From contig NZ_CP110011.1 in NCBI RefSeq assembly GCF_025947345.1, forward strand, positions 4,402,001 through 4,466,000: 64,000 nucleotides of DNA, in the 5' to 3' direction. Shown here piece by piece: positions 1-10,100 of this stretch (position 1 is its first letter; every line of letters begins with the position of its first letter). The stretch comes from Flavobacterium sp. N502536 (lineage in GTDB: Bacteria; Bacteroidota; Bacteroidia; Flavobacteriales; Flavobacteriaceae). The notes below the pieces were generated by a model that saw only the letters and a program-made list of their open reading frames with translations, was not told the origin of the DNA and did not search any database. Made by a program: the position numbers and the translations under genes.

Positions 1-39
1 GACGGAAGTAAAAATTTAAATACCAATTAATTTAATAAC

Positions 40-849
40 ATGACAAAATTCAAAACCCTAACCGAAAAACTGTCCAGCCCCCTACTGACCGTTTTTCTTC
101 TCACTGTATTGCTTACAGCCTGCTCTGGAGATGATTCCAAAGTGACCGATCCCGAAAACGGAAATGGTGGTAATCCCCAAACTGAAGTGCCTGCAACAGG
201 CTTATTCTATAAAGTAATACATGTAAAAAATTATCAGGGAAGCACCTCTGATGCCAATCCTACCGCTCCATCGGCAACACTTTATTATAGCCTTGAAGAG
301 AATAAAGCCGTAGAGGGATCTTATAAAAAAACCCGTAAATGGGACTTAGCTTTCGGTGGACTTTATGCCAGCTTTTTATCCGGAAACAACGGCAGCAACT
401 CGCAGAATAACGGATCGCTTGCAGGTGGTATAGGCGGAATCACGATTGTAGCCAAGCCTTTTAACGAGGTAGTTGATATCCCGGCCGACAATCAGTTTAA
501 AACCGGAATTGACCTTATTGGCACCGATGATGCCGGCTCTTTCGGAAATGGAACTGGCTGGTACTTGTACGACTTTGGTGGCGATGTGGTATCGGACGGA
601 AAGAATCCACAGAAAGCACATGTTGCTTATGCACTTGGAGAATCTCTTAAAATTACAAACGGTACTGTGATTCCAGCCAGAACGGTTATCCTTAAGACTG
701 CCAACGGTAGTTATGCCAAAATCAAAATGATCTCCGTTTATAAAGACGTATACAATTCTAAGGACTGGTACAAAGACACTCCACACATGTATTACACTTT
801 TGACTATGTAATGGTACCTGCCGGTAGCACCAAATTTGAAATCAAATAA
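40..849 (+). CDS. HmuY-family lipoprotein (probable heme-binding)
   Basis: The 269-residue product begins with a hydrophobic signal ending in a lipobox (LLTACS), so it should be a lipoprotein exposed on the outer membrane. The body, from about residue 55, resembles the HmuY family: YYSLEE near the start, a K-x-R-K-W-D-L-A-F segment, and a beta-rich C-terminus ending in a YYTFDYVM strand. HmuY proteins bind heme and hand it to a TonB receptor. No receptor is in the window, but only 39 bases precede this gene, so it could lie just upstream. It is followed after 14 bases by another lipoprotein gene, suggesting one operon. HmuY-fold members are diverse and heme binding is inferred from family only; I did not identify the paired heme histidines. 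Confidence 0.7.
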   Translation: MTKFKTLTEKLSSPLLTVFLLTVLLTACSGDDSKVTDPENGNGGNPQTEVPATGLFYKVIHVKNYQGSTSDANPTAPSATLYYSLEENKAVEGSYKKTRKWDLAFGGLYASFLSGNNGSNSQNNGSLAGGIGGITIVAKPFNEVVDIPADNQFKTGIDLIGTDDAGSFGNGTGWYLYDFGGDVVSDGKNPQKAHVAYALGESLKITNGTVIPARTVILKTANGSYAKIKMISVYKDVYNSKDWYKDTPHMYYTFDYVMVPAGSTKFEIK

Positions 850-863
850 CCTAATCAATTCAC

Positions 864-1610
864 ATGAATACCAAAATTACTCCATTAAAATCAAACCTTC
901 TTTTTTCTGCTTTTGCGCTACTTGCCCTTCTGACAGGTTGTAGCAACGAAGAAGAAAGATGGACAGATGTAAAAGAAAAGCCCATTACAGAAATAGTTAC
1001 AACTCTGGATGCCAAAAGAATTATCTCTTTTCGCGTAACAAATCCGGGGACTACACAGGTGATCCATAGTGCCGTAAACAATTTAAAGAAAACAGTTACG
1101 GTATACCTGCCTTCTTATTATGAATACCAATATCTTGAAGCAGCCATAACAGTACCCGCCAATACTACTATTTCGCCTGCTGCTAAGGAGCTTATACCTG
1201 TTTTCAGCAAAACTCCGGTAACCTATACCACCAAAGCTACCGACGGTACCACTGCTGTTTACACGGTGAATGTGGTGATACAACAGCCTAAATTAGTGGT
1301 AAATGAGGTTTCAAATGCAACCGATCCTTTTTTGATTAGTACAGACAGTCCGCTTACTGTAAAAGGGCAAAACTTCCTGCCGTCGTATGAGGTTACAAAA
1401 ATATTTGTAGTAGATGCACAGGGCAATAAAAAATGGCAGATGAAACAATACAATGAAGGTCTGGACATTGGAAGTTTTTATGCAATGTATGTATTTGCAG
1501 ACAATGCCAATACTGTTGTCCCTCTTAAATCGGATACCGATTACTGGTTCATGATGGAAAGTTACAATCTGTCGGCCACAATGAAATATCCGTTCCGAAT
1601 AACAAACTAA
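864..1610 (+). CDS. Surface lipoprotein with Ig-like/IPT-like repeats
   Basis: A 248-residue lipoprotein: the N-terminus ends in the lipobox LLTGCS. The middle (about residues 40-140) resembles the DUF5018-type beta domain common in Bacteroidota surface lipoproteins, with strands that include an AVYTVNVVI segment. The C-terminal part (about 145-245) resembles an IPT/TIG Ig-like fold, with PLTVKGQNF typical of such domains. It has no visible catalytic motif. It lies 14 bases after the HmuY-like gene and is probably cotranscribed. It shares architecture with the product at 2608-3639, so the two may be paralogous partners on the cell surface. The function is unknown; a substrate-binding or accessory role for a nearby TonB receptor is a guess. 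Confidence 0.6.
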   Translation: MNTKITPLKSNLLFSAFALLALLTGCSNEEERWTDVKEKPITEIVTTLDAKRIISFRVTNPGTTQVIHSAVNNLKKTVTVYLPSYYEYQYLEAAITVPANTTISPAAKELIPVFSKTPVTYTTKATDGTTAVYTVNVVIQQPKLVVNEVSNATDPFLISTDSPLTVKGQNFLPSYEVTKIFVVDAQGNKKWQMKQYNEGLDIGSFYAMYVFADNANTVVPLKSDTDYWFMMESYNLSATMKYPFRITN

Positions 1611-1689
1611 ATTTCAGAAACATAAAAATGCCTGTTTATACTGCCGAGGTAATAAAAGAAGCCACTTAATCTATCAAATATAAATCATT

Positions 1690-2361
1690 ATGAAAAAAAT
1701 AATTCTATCAATTTTAGCAGTGGCTGCTATTTCATTTACATCTTGTAGTACTGACGAACAAAATGCAGAAACACAAGCAGTAGCAAACGAACAATCGCAA
1801 GGAACCAATTTAACTAAGAAATCGGCTTTAGCCCTTTGCACGGTTACTTCAACTTCTGTTACTGTAAACAGAACTGCAGCCCCTTCGTCTACTTACACAA
1901 ACTGGACTCCTGTTGCTGCCGCAATTGGAGGTGTTAATGTTCAATGGGAAGGAATCTACGGTGGTTCAATCCGTCCGGTAGGTAATACCGGTAAATGGTA
2001 TGTTGGTACTGTGAACTTAAACCAGACTTGTGATGACTGGGACAGCTGGAATGCAAACATCGTAGTTAAAAACGCATCAGGTAATGTTGGAACTTCTCCG
2101 GCAGATCCTTACAATGTATTGGGATACAACGGAACTATATCCGGAGCAAACTATGGTTTGGGATATTACTCTTACAACATCCTGACACACGTTATGACTC
2201 CTGCGAAAGCTATTGTGATCTGGAGAACCAATTCAGGAACAAATTCACAATCAGTTACCAGCCCTGCATCAGCTCTAGAAGCTTATTTGGTTAAAGTAAC
2301 AAGCATTACACCGGGATCTTCTAACAGTACAGTAAACTATAACTGGACACAGGTAAAATAA
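1690..2361 (+). CDS. Exported lipoprotein of unknown function
   Basis: A 223-residue product with a short signal and the lipobox SFTSCS. After a low-complexity linker of about 30 residues rich in E, Q, N and A, the domain is rich in S, T, G, N, W and Y, as expected for an all-beta secreted protein. One cysteine sits in ALCTV and another in NQTCDDWDSWN, so a disulfide is possible. I do not recognise a family. It lies between two Ig-like lipoprotein genes on the same strand, with gaps of 79 and 246 bases, so it may belong to the HmuY-like operon or be transcribed on its own. Confidence 0.6.
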   Translation: MKKIILSILAVAAISFTSCSTDEQNAETQAVANEQSQGTNLTKKSALALCTVTSTSVTVNRTAAPSSTYTNWTPVAAAIGGVNVQWEGIYGGSIRPVGNTGKWYVGTVNLNQTCDDWDSWNANIVVKNASGNVGTSPADPYNVLGYNGTISGANYGLGYYSYNILTHVMTPAKAIVIWRTNSGTNSQSVTSPASALEAYLVKVTSITPGSSNSTVNYNWTQVK

Positions 2362-2607
2362 TTAATAACAGCGTAAAAAAAGAACATGGGAGCACGAAAT
2401 AGATAAAGGTAACTGCAGCAAAAGCTGACCGGCGATCCACTGCAAAATACCCCCTGCCCTATATCATTCCCCCATGACCACAAACGGCTTTATAAAATTA
2501 CCGTAAGCATTGTAAAACAGGCATTTTAAAAAATAAAAGCCTACTTATCCAATAAGTGGCAAAACTAATAAATAAAATCAATTAAAAATTAAATAGACAA
2601 TACAATC

Positions 2608-3639
2608 ATGAATAAAAGAATCCATTATCCTGTCTTTTTATATAAGATTGCCCTTCTTTTTATAACACTGCTGTGCCTTTCGTGCGATACAGAATATATA
2701 GACAAAGTCAATACTATCCCTGCAGATGTTATAAAAGTGCCGGGATATACCCATATTGAATCCTTTACCATTAAAGATGCTGATAATAATTCGATAAGCG
2801 CAGCACTAACAGAAGAGAATATTGTAATTACCTGGAGCAACCACCTGCTACTTCCGGAAACCGTTAAACCCGAAATTATCTTGGGCACAGAAGCTGTCAT
2901 TTCTCCTGCATCAGGTGCAGAAGTGGCTTTTAAGGACGGTACCGTTTATACTGTAACTTCAAAAGCAGGTACTACAAAAAAGTACACACTGAAAATAGAT
3001 TTCAGGCAAAAAGAGCCGAGAACATGGACTTCGACCGCCGAAGAACCTATAACCAAAGGTTTTATGGCAAAAATGACCAATCGCGGTACCAGTGATCCGG
3101 CCATCATCAATGATTTATGGATGAGCCTTAAAGATACCAGAGTCTATTTTGTGTCTGCTGCCGACCAAAAAATAGAGTATACCGCAGAAATTGCTTACTT
3201 AGGTAGTGGCGAAACTACCGCTCCGTTTCTGGAATATGGAGTGTATTACTTTCTTTCCGAAAATATGCCATTGGGAATGTATGATCTGCGCATCAAAAAC
3301 GGAGCCTACACCCTTCAGAATGCCAGTGTAGAAAACAGGTTTAAAGTCGAAGTGGTCGAGCCCGATTATTTTAAAACCGAAAGATTTGGTTTTCCAACTA
3401 CCAAACGTTCCGGCGAAACACTTGAAGTACGAGGCGGTTTATTGGATTTACTGACTTCCGTAGAAATTTACAACACCGCTAATACAGCTGTAACTTATCC
3501 TTTAGAAATTGTAAAACTTACTTCTTATAAAGCCACCTTAAAAATTCCGGCCGGAGTTCCTGCCGGAGTGTATGACCGAATGAGATTTAAAAGAGAGTCT
3601 GGCACTTCCAATCTAAGTTATGCCGTAACAGTTCAATAA
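2608..3639 (+). CDS. Surface lipoprotein with DUF5018-like and IPT-like domains
   Basis: A 343-residue lipoprotein with lipobox LLCLSCD. Residues about 45-130 form a domain with the VYTVTSKAGTTKKYTLKI ending typical of DUF5018-like surface modules. The remaining 200 residues look like two IPT/TIG-type Ig folds, the second containing SGETLEVRGGLL. No catalytic signature is seen. It has the same plan as the product of 864-1610 but is longer by one Ig-like unit. It is the last gene of the plus-strand block and is closed by a strong hairpin terminator. A role in ligand capture or structural presentation at the surface is plausible but unproven. Confidence 0.6.
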   Translation: MNKRIHYPVFLYKIALLFITLLCLSCDTEYIDKVNTIPADVIKVPGYTHIESFTIKDADNNSISAALTEENIVITWSNHLLLPETVKPEIILGTEAVISPASGAEVAFKDGTVYTVTSKAGTTKKYTLKIDFRQKEPRTWTSTAEEPITKGFMAKMTNRGTSDPAIINDLWMSLKDTRVYFVSAADQKIEYTAEIAYLGSGETTAPFLEYGVYYFLSENMPLGMYDLRIKNGAYTLQNASVENRFKVEVVEPDYFKTERFGFPTTKRSGETLEVRGGLLDLLTSVEIYNTANTAVTYPLEIVKLTSYKATLKIPAGVPAGVYDRMRFKRESGTSNLSYAVTVQ

Positions 3640-3666
3640 TTTCAATCTTTTGCTAGACAAAGAATC

Positions 3667-3702
3667 AAGAGCCTTTAGCATGCTGCTAAAGGCTCTTTTT
3701 TG
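3667..3702 (+). terminator. Rho-independent terminator after the lipoprotein block
   Basis: A perfect 14-bp stem (3667-3680 with 3684-3697) and a 3-base loop are followed by a T run. It lies 27 bases after the stop at 3639 and immediately before the convergent gene ending at 3705. Confidence 0.9.
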
Positions 3703-3704
3703 TT

Positions 3705-4268
3705 TCAATGTTTCTTTTTCAAATACAATGCTGCCGATTCACTCATGGTAATTAGTGAAGCTCCCAGAATAACAATATCTTTTAAAACCAGACGTCCCCT
3801 GCCGGACAAATAAGGAAATCCGTATTGATCGTCAGTTAAATGCGGTACCCAGCTTTCGGGTGTGGTTACCAAAAAAGAAAGTGTGCCAATGGTTAGTATA
3901 AAAACCAATATACTGCCAATCATACTGGCCAAAGGTGCCCATTGATGAAGGGCTACCAGAATCCCGATTCCAATTAATAAAATTCCAAGAGCGTTGGCAA
4001 ACCCGTAGGTATTGTTCTCAAGGTGCCATTCGTGATTTTTGGCAATTAACTCTCCTTCTTTATTCCCATACTCTTTGTATTCAGAAGGGTGCTCGTAAAA
4101 GAAAGACATAAACGGACTGTTGGCCACAAACGGCACAATTCCATCTGCTTCGTAGGTAAAAAATTTAAGTCCGCCAATCCATAGAAAAACAACTACAATT
4201 CCGGCACGTACTGCTTTTTTTCCGAGTTGATCTAAATTGGCGATGGCATTTAAGAGGGTATTTTTCAT
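3705..4268 (-). CDS. DUF417 (YkgB/RclC-like) inner-membrane protein
   Basis: A 187-residue integral membrane protein with about four hydrophobic segments (near residues 20-40, 85-108, 112-135 and 160-180). The opening segment with FLWIGGLKFFTYEADGIVPFVANSP is characteristic of the DUF417 family, which includes E. coli YkgB, now RclC. In E. coli RclC belongs to a reactive-chlorine-response operon controlled by the AraC-type regulator RclR. Here too an AraC-type gene lies directly upstream on the same strand with an 86-base gap. I see no RclA or RclB homologue. The biochemical function of DUF417 is not known; a role in oxidant stress is inferred from the family and the neighbour. Confidence 0.8.
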   Translation of the reverse strand: MKNTLLNAIANLDQLGKKAVRAGIVVVFLWIGGLKFFTYEADGIVPFVANSPFMSFFYEHPSEYKEYGNKEGELIAKNHEWHLENNTYGFANALGILLIGIGILVALHQWAPLASMIGSILVFILTIGTLSFLVTTPESWVPHLTDDQYGFPYLSGRGRLVLKDIVILGASLITMSESAALYLKKKH

Positions 4269-4354
4269 TGCTGCTGTTTTTAAATTAATTGTTTAAAAGT
4301 TACAGCGCAAAACTACGTCCGCATACCACCGCAAAGAATGGACGAAAAAGGATA

Positions 4355-5206
4355 TTACCTAGACAAATCTGCCACAACAGAGATTCCGGTTGTTTTTCTG
4401 AAAGTTTGTGGAGAAACCTTAGTCATTTTTTTGAAGACCCTGCTAAAATAGTATTCGTCCTGAAATTTTAAAGCAAAAGCAATTTCTTTAATGCTCATTC
4501 TGGTAAGGTGCAGGTGTTTTTTGGCTTCCAAAATCAATCGCTCCTGAATCATTTGTGTCGGAGTTTTATTGAAACGTTTGTTGCATTGTTTGGTTAAACT
4601 ATTAGAAGTCATTGCTAATAAAGAAGCATAATCACTTGGTTTGTGAAGGTCTAAAAAATGTTCTTCGAGCAGCAGTTTAAACTGATCCATTTTTTCATCT
4701 TTTTGAAGCTCTTGTTTTTCGATACAACTCATTTTGATACTGCTCGATTTCGCCAGAAAAAGCTGAATATAGGCTCTCAATACAATTTCCGAAGGTGTTT
4801 CCTGCCTGAGCTCATCTCTGATCTGATTCATTAACTGCGCATACAGCTCATGTTGTTCGGCAGACAGTTGTATAGACGGTTCTATATAAATATTATTAAA
4901 GAGTAAGCCGTTACAGGCAACTTCATTTCTATGGTATTCAATGCAATAAAAATCACCATGAAATTGTAAAACACTATACTCAACAGCTTTCATTTCTTTT
5001 ATGTGAATAGATTGTTGAGGTGTCGAAAACAATAAAACGGGACCCGAAAAATGAAACGAAGCAAAATCGGCATGATAGATCCCTTCCCCTTCACTAACAA
5101 ACAAAACCGTGTATTCGCTAAACTGAACGGGCTTATCTAAGGCAAACTGTTCTGAGTTGGCTATTCCTAATAAAAAAGTACCCTGTTCTGAATATACTTT
5201 GTTCAT
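4355..5206 (-). CDS. AraC-family transcriptional regulator
   Basis: A 283-residue regulator. The N-terminal half (about 1-150) is a cupin-like sensing domain with alternating short strands. The C-terminal 100 residues carry the double helix-turn-helix of AraC/XylS proteins, including MSIKEIAFALKFQDEYYFSR and FKKMTKVSPQTFRK. It lies upstream of the DUF417 gene in the same direction, so it probably regulates itself and that gene. The arrangement recalls RclR-RclC, but I could not confirm equivalents of the RclR redox cysteines; the cysteines here are near residues 89, 99, 167 and 220. The inducer is unknown. Confidence 0.85.
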   Translation of the reverse strand: MNKVYSEQGTFLLGIANSEQFALDKPVQFSEYTVLFVSEGEGIYHADFASFHFSGPVLLFSTPQQSIHIKEMKAVEYSVLQFHGDFYCIEYHRNEVACNGLLFNNIYIEPSIQLSAEQHELYAQLMNQIRDELRQETPSEIVLRAYIQLFLAKSSSIKMSCIEKQELQKDEKMDQFKLLLEEHFLDLHKPSDYASLLAMTSNSLTKQCNKRFNKTPTQMIQERLILEAKKHLHLTRMSIKEIAFALKFQDEYYFSRVFKKMTKVSPQTFRKTTGISVVADLSR

Positions 5207-5384
5207 TTTATCTTTTTAATGCATCTCTGCTTTTCTACAAAATTAAGAATGAATTGTTCTTTTACTGCATCCAATCCTCACAAAACAATACTAAAAAAGA
5301 GGATCTCGTTTAACGGAATGTTATCCTATCCTGAATTTTTAATATTTTCTAAAAATTTTAAGAATTCATTATTTTGCAATTGAC

Positions 5385-5392
5385 TATATTTG
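5385..5392 (+). promoter_or_regulatory. Bacteroidota -7 promoter element
   Basis: TATATTTG matches the TAnnTTTG -7 consensus of Bacteroidota sigma-ABfr promoters. It predicts a start of transcription near 5399, about 55 bases before the small exported protein at 5454. A convincing -33 TTG at the expected spacing is not seen. Confidence 0.5.
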
Positions 5393-5453
5393 GTCCCTTA
5401 TCAAATACAAGCCTGTCTTTTCAGACTACAAGCTACAATTCTTTACGGCATAC

Positions 5454-5816
5454 ATGAAATCATTTAAGTTCATAGGTATATTTTTGCTATTCTTGCTTCC
5501 TCTTGTGGGTGGAGCAGAAATGGGCAAAACCCCTGTACAACTTACTATTTGCCAGGCACAGGAAAACTTTTTAGCTTCTGAAGTACCTCAATATTCTTCT
5601 TCCTCTCTGGTTACACCCAAAGATCTTGACATTCATTTTATCGTCAAAAAGAAGATCAAACATCGTGCGACAACTTCTGACAGCAGCACTCTAAAAACAC
5701 CGTACTTTACCAAACTAGTACATTTTAAGATCTTTGAGAATGGCTTAATCTATGGCATTGCGACTATATATCAGATTCAGCGACACACTCATCTGCATCT
5801 TTACCAACTTTTCTAG
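5454..5816 (+). CDS. Small exported protein of unknown function
   Basis: A 120-residue product with a clear N-terminal hydrophobic signal (residues 5-21, rich in F and L). The mature part has no recognised domain; it contains a basic patch (KKKIKHR) and a histidine-rich end (QRHTHLHLYQLF). A -7 type promoter element lies about 60 bases upstream. It precedes the RND efflux operon by 225 bases on the same strand, so it could be a leader gene or an independent unit. Whether it is translated is not certain, because the composition is unremarkable and no homologue comes to mind. Confidence 0.45.
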   Translation: MKSFKFIGIFLLFLLPLVGGAEMGKTPVQLTICQAQENFLASEVPQYSSSSLVTPKDLDIHFIVKKKIKHRATTSDSSTLKTPYFTKLVHFKIFENGLIYGIATIYQIQRHTHLHLYQLF

Positions 5817-6041
5817 ATCAACAATTTTATTTTTTTTATAGGTAGAAATCTTCTGCCCTGCACTCTTTTGTTTTCACATAAAGGAGCTGTTGTACTATAA
5901 AAATATTTCTTCCAAACGATACTGTTTTCTAAAAGCAGCTGTCGTTGCATTTTTCATGTTTAACATTTAAGTAATTCACAACTCCCTACAAATCAATATC
6001 AGGGAGCCCCTCCATTTATATACCTATTTTAAAAATTCATT

Positions 6042-7151
6042 ATGAACACTACAAAAAATCAATTCTTGTTAATTGTTTTATCTGTTTTATTCCTGACCTC
6101 TTGTGGGGATAAAACCAAAAAAGATGTTTCGAAAATTAAAACGCTGCCTGTTTACAAGGTTACGCTGCAGGACACCATTGTCTCCAACCGGTTTGTTGCT
6201 GACGTACACGCCAAAAATAATGTAGAAATACATGTTCGCATCCCCGGATTACTGGATAAAGTTTTTGTGAGCGAAGGACAAAAAGTACAAAAAGGGCAAT
6301 TGTTGTTTAAAATCAGTGATGTCGAATTGCAAATACAATTATTAAAAGCCCAGGCCGTGTACAAAAGCACCTTGGCAGATCTCCGAATTGCAACAGTTGA
6401 ATTGGAGCAGGCCCAAACACTTTTCAATAAAAAAGTAATCGCCGACAAGGAACTTGAACTTTCTAAAGCCAAACACGAAGCCGCTTCCGCCAAAGTTGCG
6501 CATGCGGTTGCAGAACGAAAAGCAATCAACCAGCAAATTAGTTTCACCACCATCAGAGCTCCTTTTGATGGAACAATCGACCGTATTCCGTTCAAAGAAG
6601 GAAGTCTTGTTGAAAATGGTTCTCTGCTGACAACGGTTTCGCAATTGGATGATGTTTACGCTTATTTCTCCATTCCGGAAAACATTTATTTTCAAATGAT
6701 GGCCGACAAAAGTTTAAACAAAGCCGGAGGTGATATCAAACTGGTTTTACCCAACGGTGCCGTTTACAACCAAAAAGGCGAATTAAGAACTGCCGATGGC
6801 GAAATCGACCGCCAAACGGGTTCTATTCAATACAAAGCTAAATTTCACAATCCACAAGGTTTTATCAAACACGGAACATCCGGAAAACTGATCATTTCGG
6901 AACCTAAGAAAAATGTGATCCTAATTCCACAAAAAGCTGTTTTCTCGATACAGGACAAACAGTTTGTATTTCTTGTGAACAAAGAAGGAATTGTAAAAAT
7001 GACCAACATTACGATTGGCAGTACGCTCGACGATGTATTTATCCTGAACAAAGGACTGAAAAGCAATGACCTGATTGTAGAAGAAGGCACTCAGTCGTTG
7101 CGCGACGGTGACAAGATTAACATCAAAGACATGCAAAACGTAAGCTTATAG
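6042..7151 (+). CDS. RND efflux periplasmic adaptor (membrane fusion protein)
   Basis: A 369-residue lipoprotein (lipobox FLTSCG, modified cysteine 21) of the AcrA/MexE family. After the signal come the biotinyl-lipoyl half (VHVRIPGLLDKVFVSEGQ-type region near 65-90), a coiled-coil hairpin (about 95-165, rich in A, K, E and Q), the second lipoyl half (TTIRAPFDGTIDRIPFKEG), and beta-barrel and membrane-proximal domains. It links the inner-membrane pump to the outer-membrane channel. The pump gene follows 29 bases later and the channel gene after that, a standard three-gene operon. The substrate is unknown; the family exports drugs, dyes and bile-salt-like compounds. Confidence 0.9.
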   Translation: MNTTKNQFLLIVLSVLFLTSCGDKTKKDVSKIKTLPVYKVTLQDTIVSNRFVADVHAKNNVEIHVRIPGLLDKVFVSEGQKVQKGQLLFKISDVELQIQLLKAQAVYKSTLADLRIATVELEQAQTLFNKKVIADKELELSKAKHEAASAKVAHAVAERKAINQQISFTTIRAPFDGTIDRIPFKEGSLVENGSLLTTVSQLDDVYAYFSIPENIYFQMMADKSLNKAGGDIKLVLPNGAVYNQKGELRTADGEIDRQTGSIQYKAKFHNPQGFIKHGTSGKLIISEPKKNVILIPQKAVFSIQDKQFVFLVNKEGIVKMTNITIGSTLDDVFILNKGLKSNDLIVEEGTQSLRDGDKINIKDMQNVSL

Positions 7152-7180
7152 TTTCAAATTAGTATCAAAAAAAACATAAA

Positions 7181-10100
7181 ATGATAGAGTTATTTATCAA
7201 AAGAAAAATACTGTCGTTAATCATTTCGGTTATGATAGTACTCCTGGGTATACTGGCCTTGTTTCAGCTGCCTATCACACAATTTCCTGATATTGTTCCG
7301 CCATCTGTAACGGTAACGGCCAAATATACGGGAGCCAATGCCGAAGTTTCGGCCAATGCAGTCGCACTGCCTTTAGAACGTGCCATCAACGGTGTTCCGG
7401 GAATGACCTACATGTCGACTGTTACTTCCAATGACGGTCTGACGCTGATACAAGTCTTTTTTGAAGTAGGAACCGATCCGGATTTGGCAGCTGTAAACGT
7501 CCAAAACCGTGTGACAACCATACTGGATGAATTGCCCGAAGAGGTAATTCGTGCCGGAGTAACCACCGAAAAAGAAGTGAACAGTATGCTGATGTATCTG
7601 AACATTACCAGTACCGATAAAACACAGGACGAACAATTTATTTTCAACTTCACCGATATCAATATTCTTCAGGAACTGAAAAGGATTGACGGTGTCGGAC
7701 GTGCTGAAATCATGGGACAGAAAGAATATTCCATGAGGGTTTGGCTCGATCCGCAAAAAATGCTTTCGTATGCCATTTCGGCAAATGAAGTGATTGCTTC
7801 CCTTCAAAAACAGAATATATCAGCTGCTCCTGGGAAAGTGGGTGAAGGTTCGGGACAGCTCGACAATCAGCTTCAGTATGTTATCAAATACGGAGGGAAA
7901 TTCTACGAACCCAAACAGTACGAAGAAATTCCGCTTCGGGCAAACTCAGACGGGACGATCCTCAGATTAAAGGACATCTCTAAAATCGAATTTGGATCGA
8001 TGAGTTACGGAATGGTTTCTAAAACCGACGGTAAACCTTCTGCTTCGATCATGTTAAAACAACGACCGGGTTCTAATGCTTCTGAAGTAATTGCCAGCGT
8101 AAAAGAAAAAATGGCCGAACTTCAAAAAACGTCCTTCCCTCCCGGTATGGATTACAATATTGCCTACGATGTATCGCGTTTTCTGGATGCTTCGATTGAT
8201 GAAGTGCTAAAAACACTTATCGAAGCCTTTATTCTGGTGGCCTTTGTTGTTTTTATCTTCCTTCAGGACTGGCGTTCTACCTTAATCCCTGTTTTAGCGG
8301 TACCTGTAGCCCTTATTGGTTCGTTTGCCTTCATGTCGATGATGGGCTTTTCAATCAACCTTCTTACGTTGTTTGCCCTTGTACTATCGATAGGAATTGT
8401 GGTCGACAATGCCATTGTGGTCGTCGAAGCCGTTCACGTTAAAATCTCCGAAGAGCATATGGCACCGCTACCGGCTACGATTAGTGCCATGAAAGAAATT
8501 ACCGGAGCTGTAATTGCCATTACCATCGTCATGAGTGCCGTGTTTATTCCGGTTGCCTTTTTAAGTGGTCCGGTTGGAGTTTTCTACCGACAGTTCTCTT
8601 TGACCATGGCTATTAGTATCGTCATCTCCGGAATCAATGCCCTTACTTTAACCCCCGCCCTTTGTGCTATTTTACTAAAACCACATAATCCAGAGGAGAA
8701 AAAGAATTCTTTGATCAATCGTTTCTTTAACAGCTTTAATACATGGTTTGATAAAGTTACGGCCGGTTACATCCGAATACTGTCAAAATTTGCAGACCGT
8801 ACCACTGTTACAGCCGGTTTATTGGTTTTATTCTGTTTACTCACCTGGGGAACCAGTAAATTTGTTCCTGCCGGATTTATTCCTTCAGAAGATCAAGGGA
8901 TGGTTTATGTGAGTGTGACTACTCCCCAAGGAGCCACCGTAGAACGTACCGAAAAAGTACTGGATGAAGTGACTCGTCTGGCCAAAGAAATTAAAGGTGT
9001 CGACAATGTGACAACGCTTGCCGGATACAGTATTGTGACTGAAATTGCGGGAGCGTCTTATGGTATGGGAATGATCAATTTGAAAGACTGGAGTGATCGT
9101 GATATCTCGGTAAATGAATTCATCGCCAAATTGGGTGAGAAAACAAAAAACATTTCTGATGCACAGATTGAGATTTTTGCACCGCCAACCGTTCCCGGTT
9201 TCGGAAATACAAGCGGATTTGAACTTCGATTACTCGATAAATCCGGTGGAACGATCACTAACACGGATGCCGTGACCAAAAACTTCATTAAGGAACTAAA
9301 TGCGGCACCGGAAATACAAAACTCTTTTAGTAGTTTTGATGCTACTTTCCCTCAGTATTTAATCCATATTGATTATGATCTGGCTGCCAAAAAAGGAATC
9401 TCGGTAGACAATGCCATGTCTACACTGCAAACGATGCTGGGTTCATTTTATGCAACAAATTTTATACGTTTCTCCCAAATGTATAAAGTAATGGTTCAGG
9501 CCAGTCCACAGTTCAGAAAAAATCCCGAAAGTATTCTGGATATGTATCTTAAGAATGATGCCGGAGAAATGGTTCCGTTCTCGACCTTCATTAAACTGGA
9601 ACGTGTTTATGGTCCCGAAGTTTTAACGCGTTACAACATGTACATGTCGGCTATGATCAATGGAGAGCCTGCTGAAGGATACAGCTCAGGAGAAGCAATC
9701 GCAGCCGTAGAGAAAATCGCAGCCGAAAAACTCCCAAGCAGGTTTGAATTGGAATGGTCGGGTATGACACGTGAAGAAATTCTATCCGGAAATCAGACCA
9801 TTTACATTTTTGCCTTGTGTATACTGTTTGTCTATCTACTTCTTGCCGCTCAATACGAAAGTTTACTACTGCCCTTTCCGGTGCTTTTAAGTCTGCCGGT
9901 AGGTGTTTTTGGTTCGTATCTCGCCTTGTTAATGGTTGGACTGGACAATAATATTTATGCTCAGGTGGCACTCGTCATGCTTATTGGGTTACTCGCCAAA
10001 AATGCCATTCTGATTGTAGAGTTTGCGATGGCCCAAAACAAAATAGGACGCGATATTACCGAGGCTGCGATCGAAGGAGCCCGATTACGTTTCAGACCCA

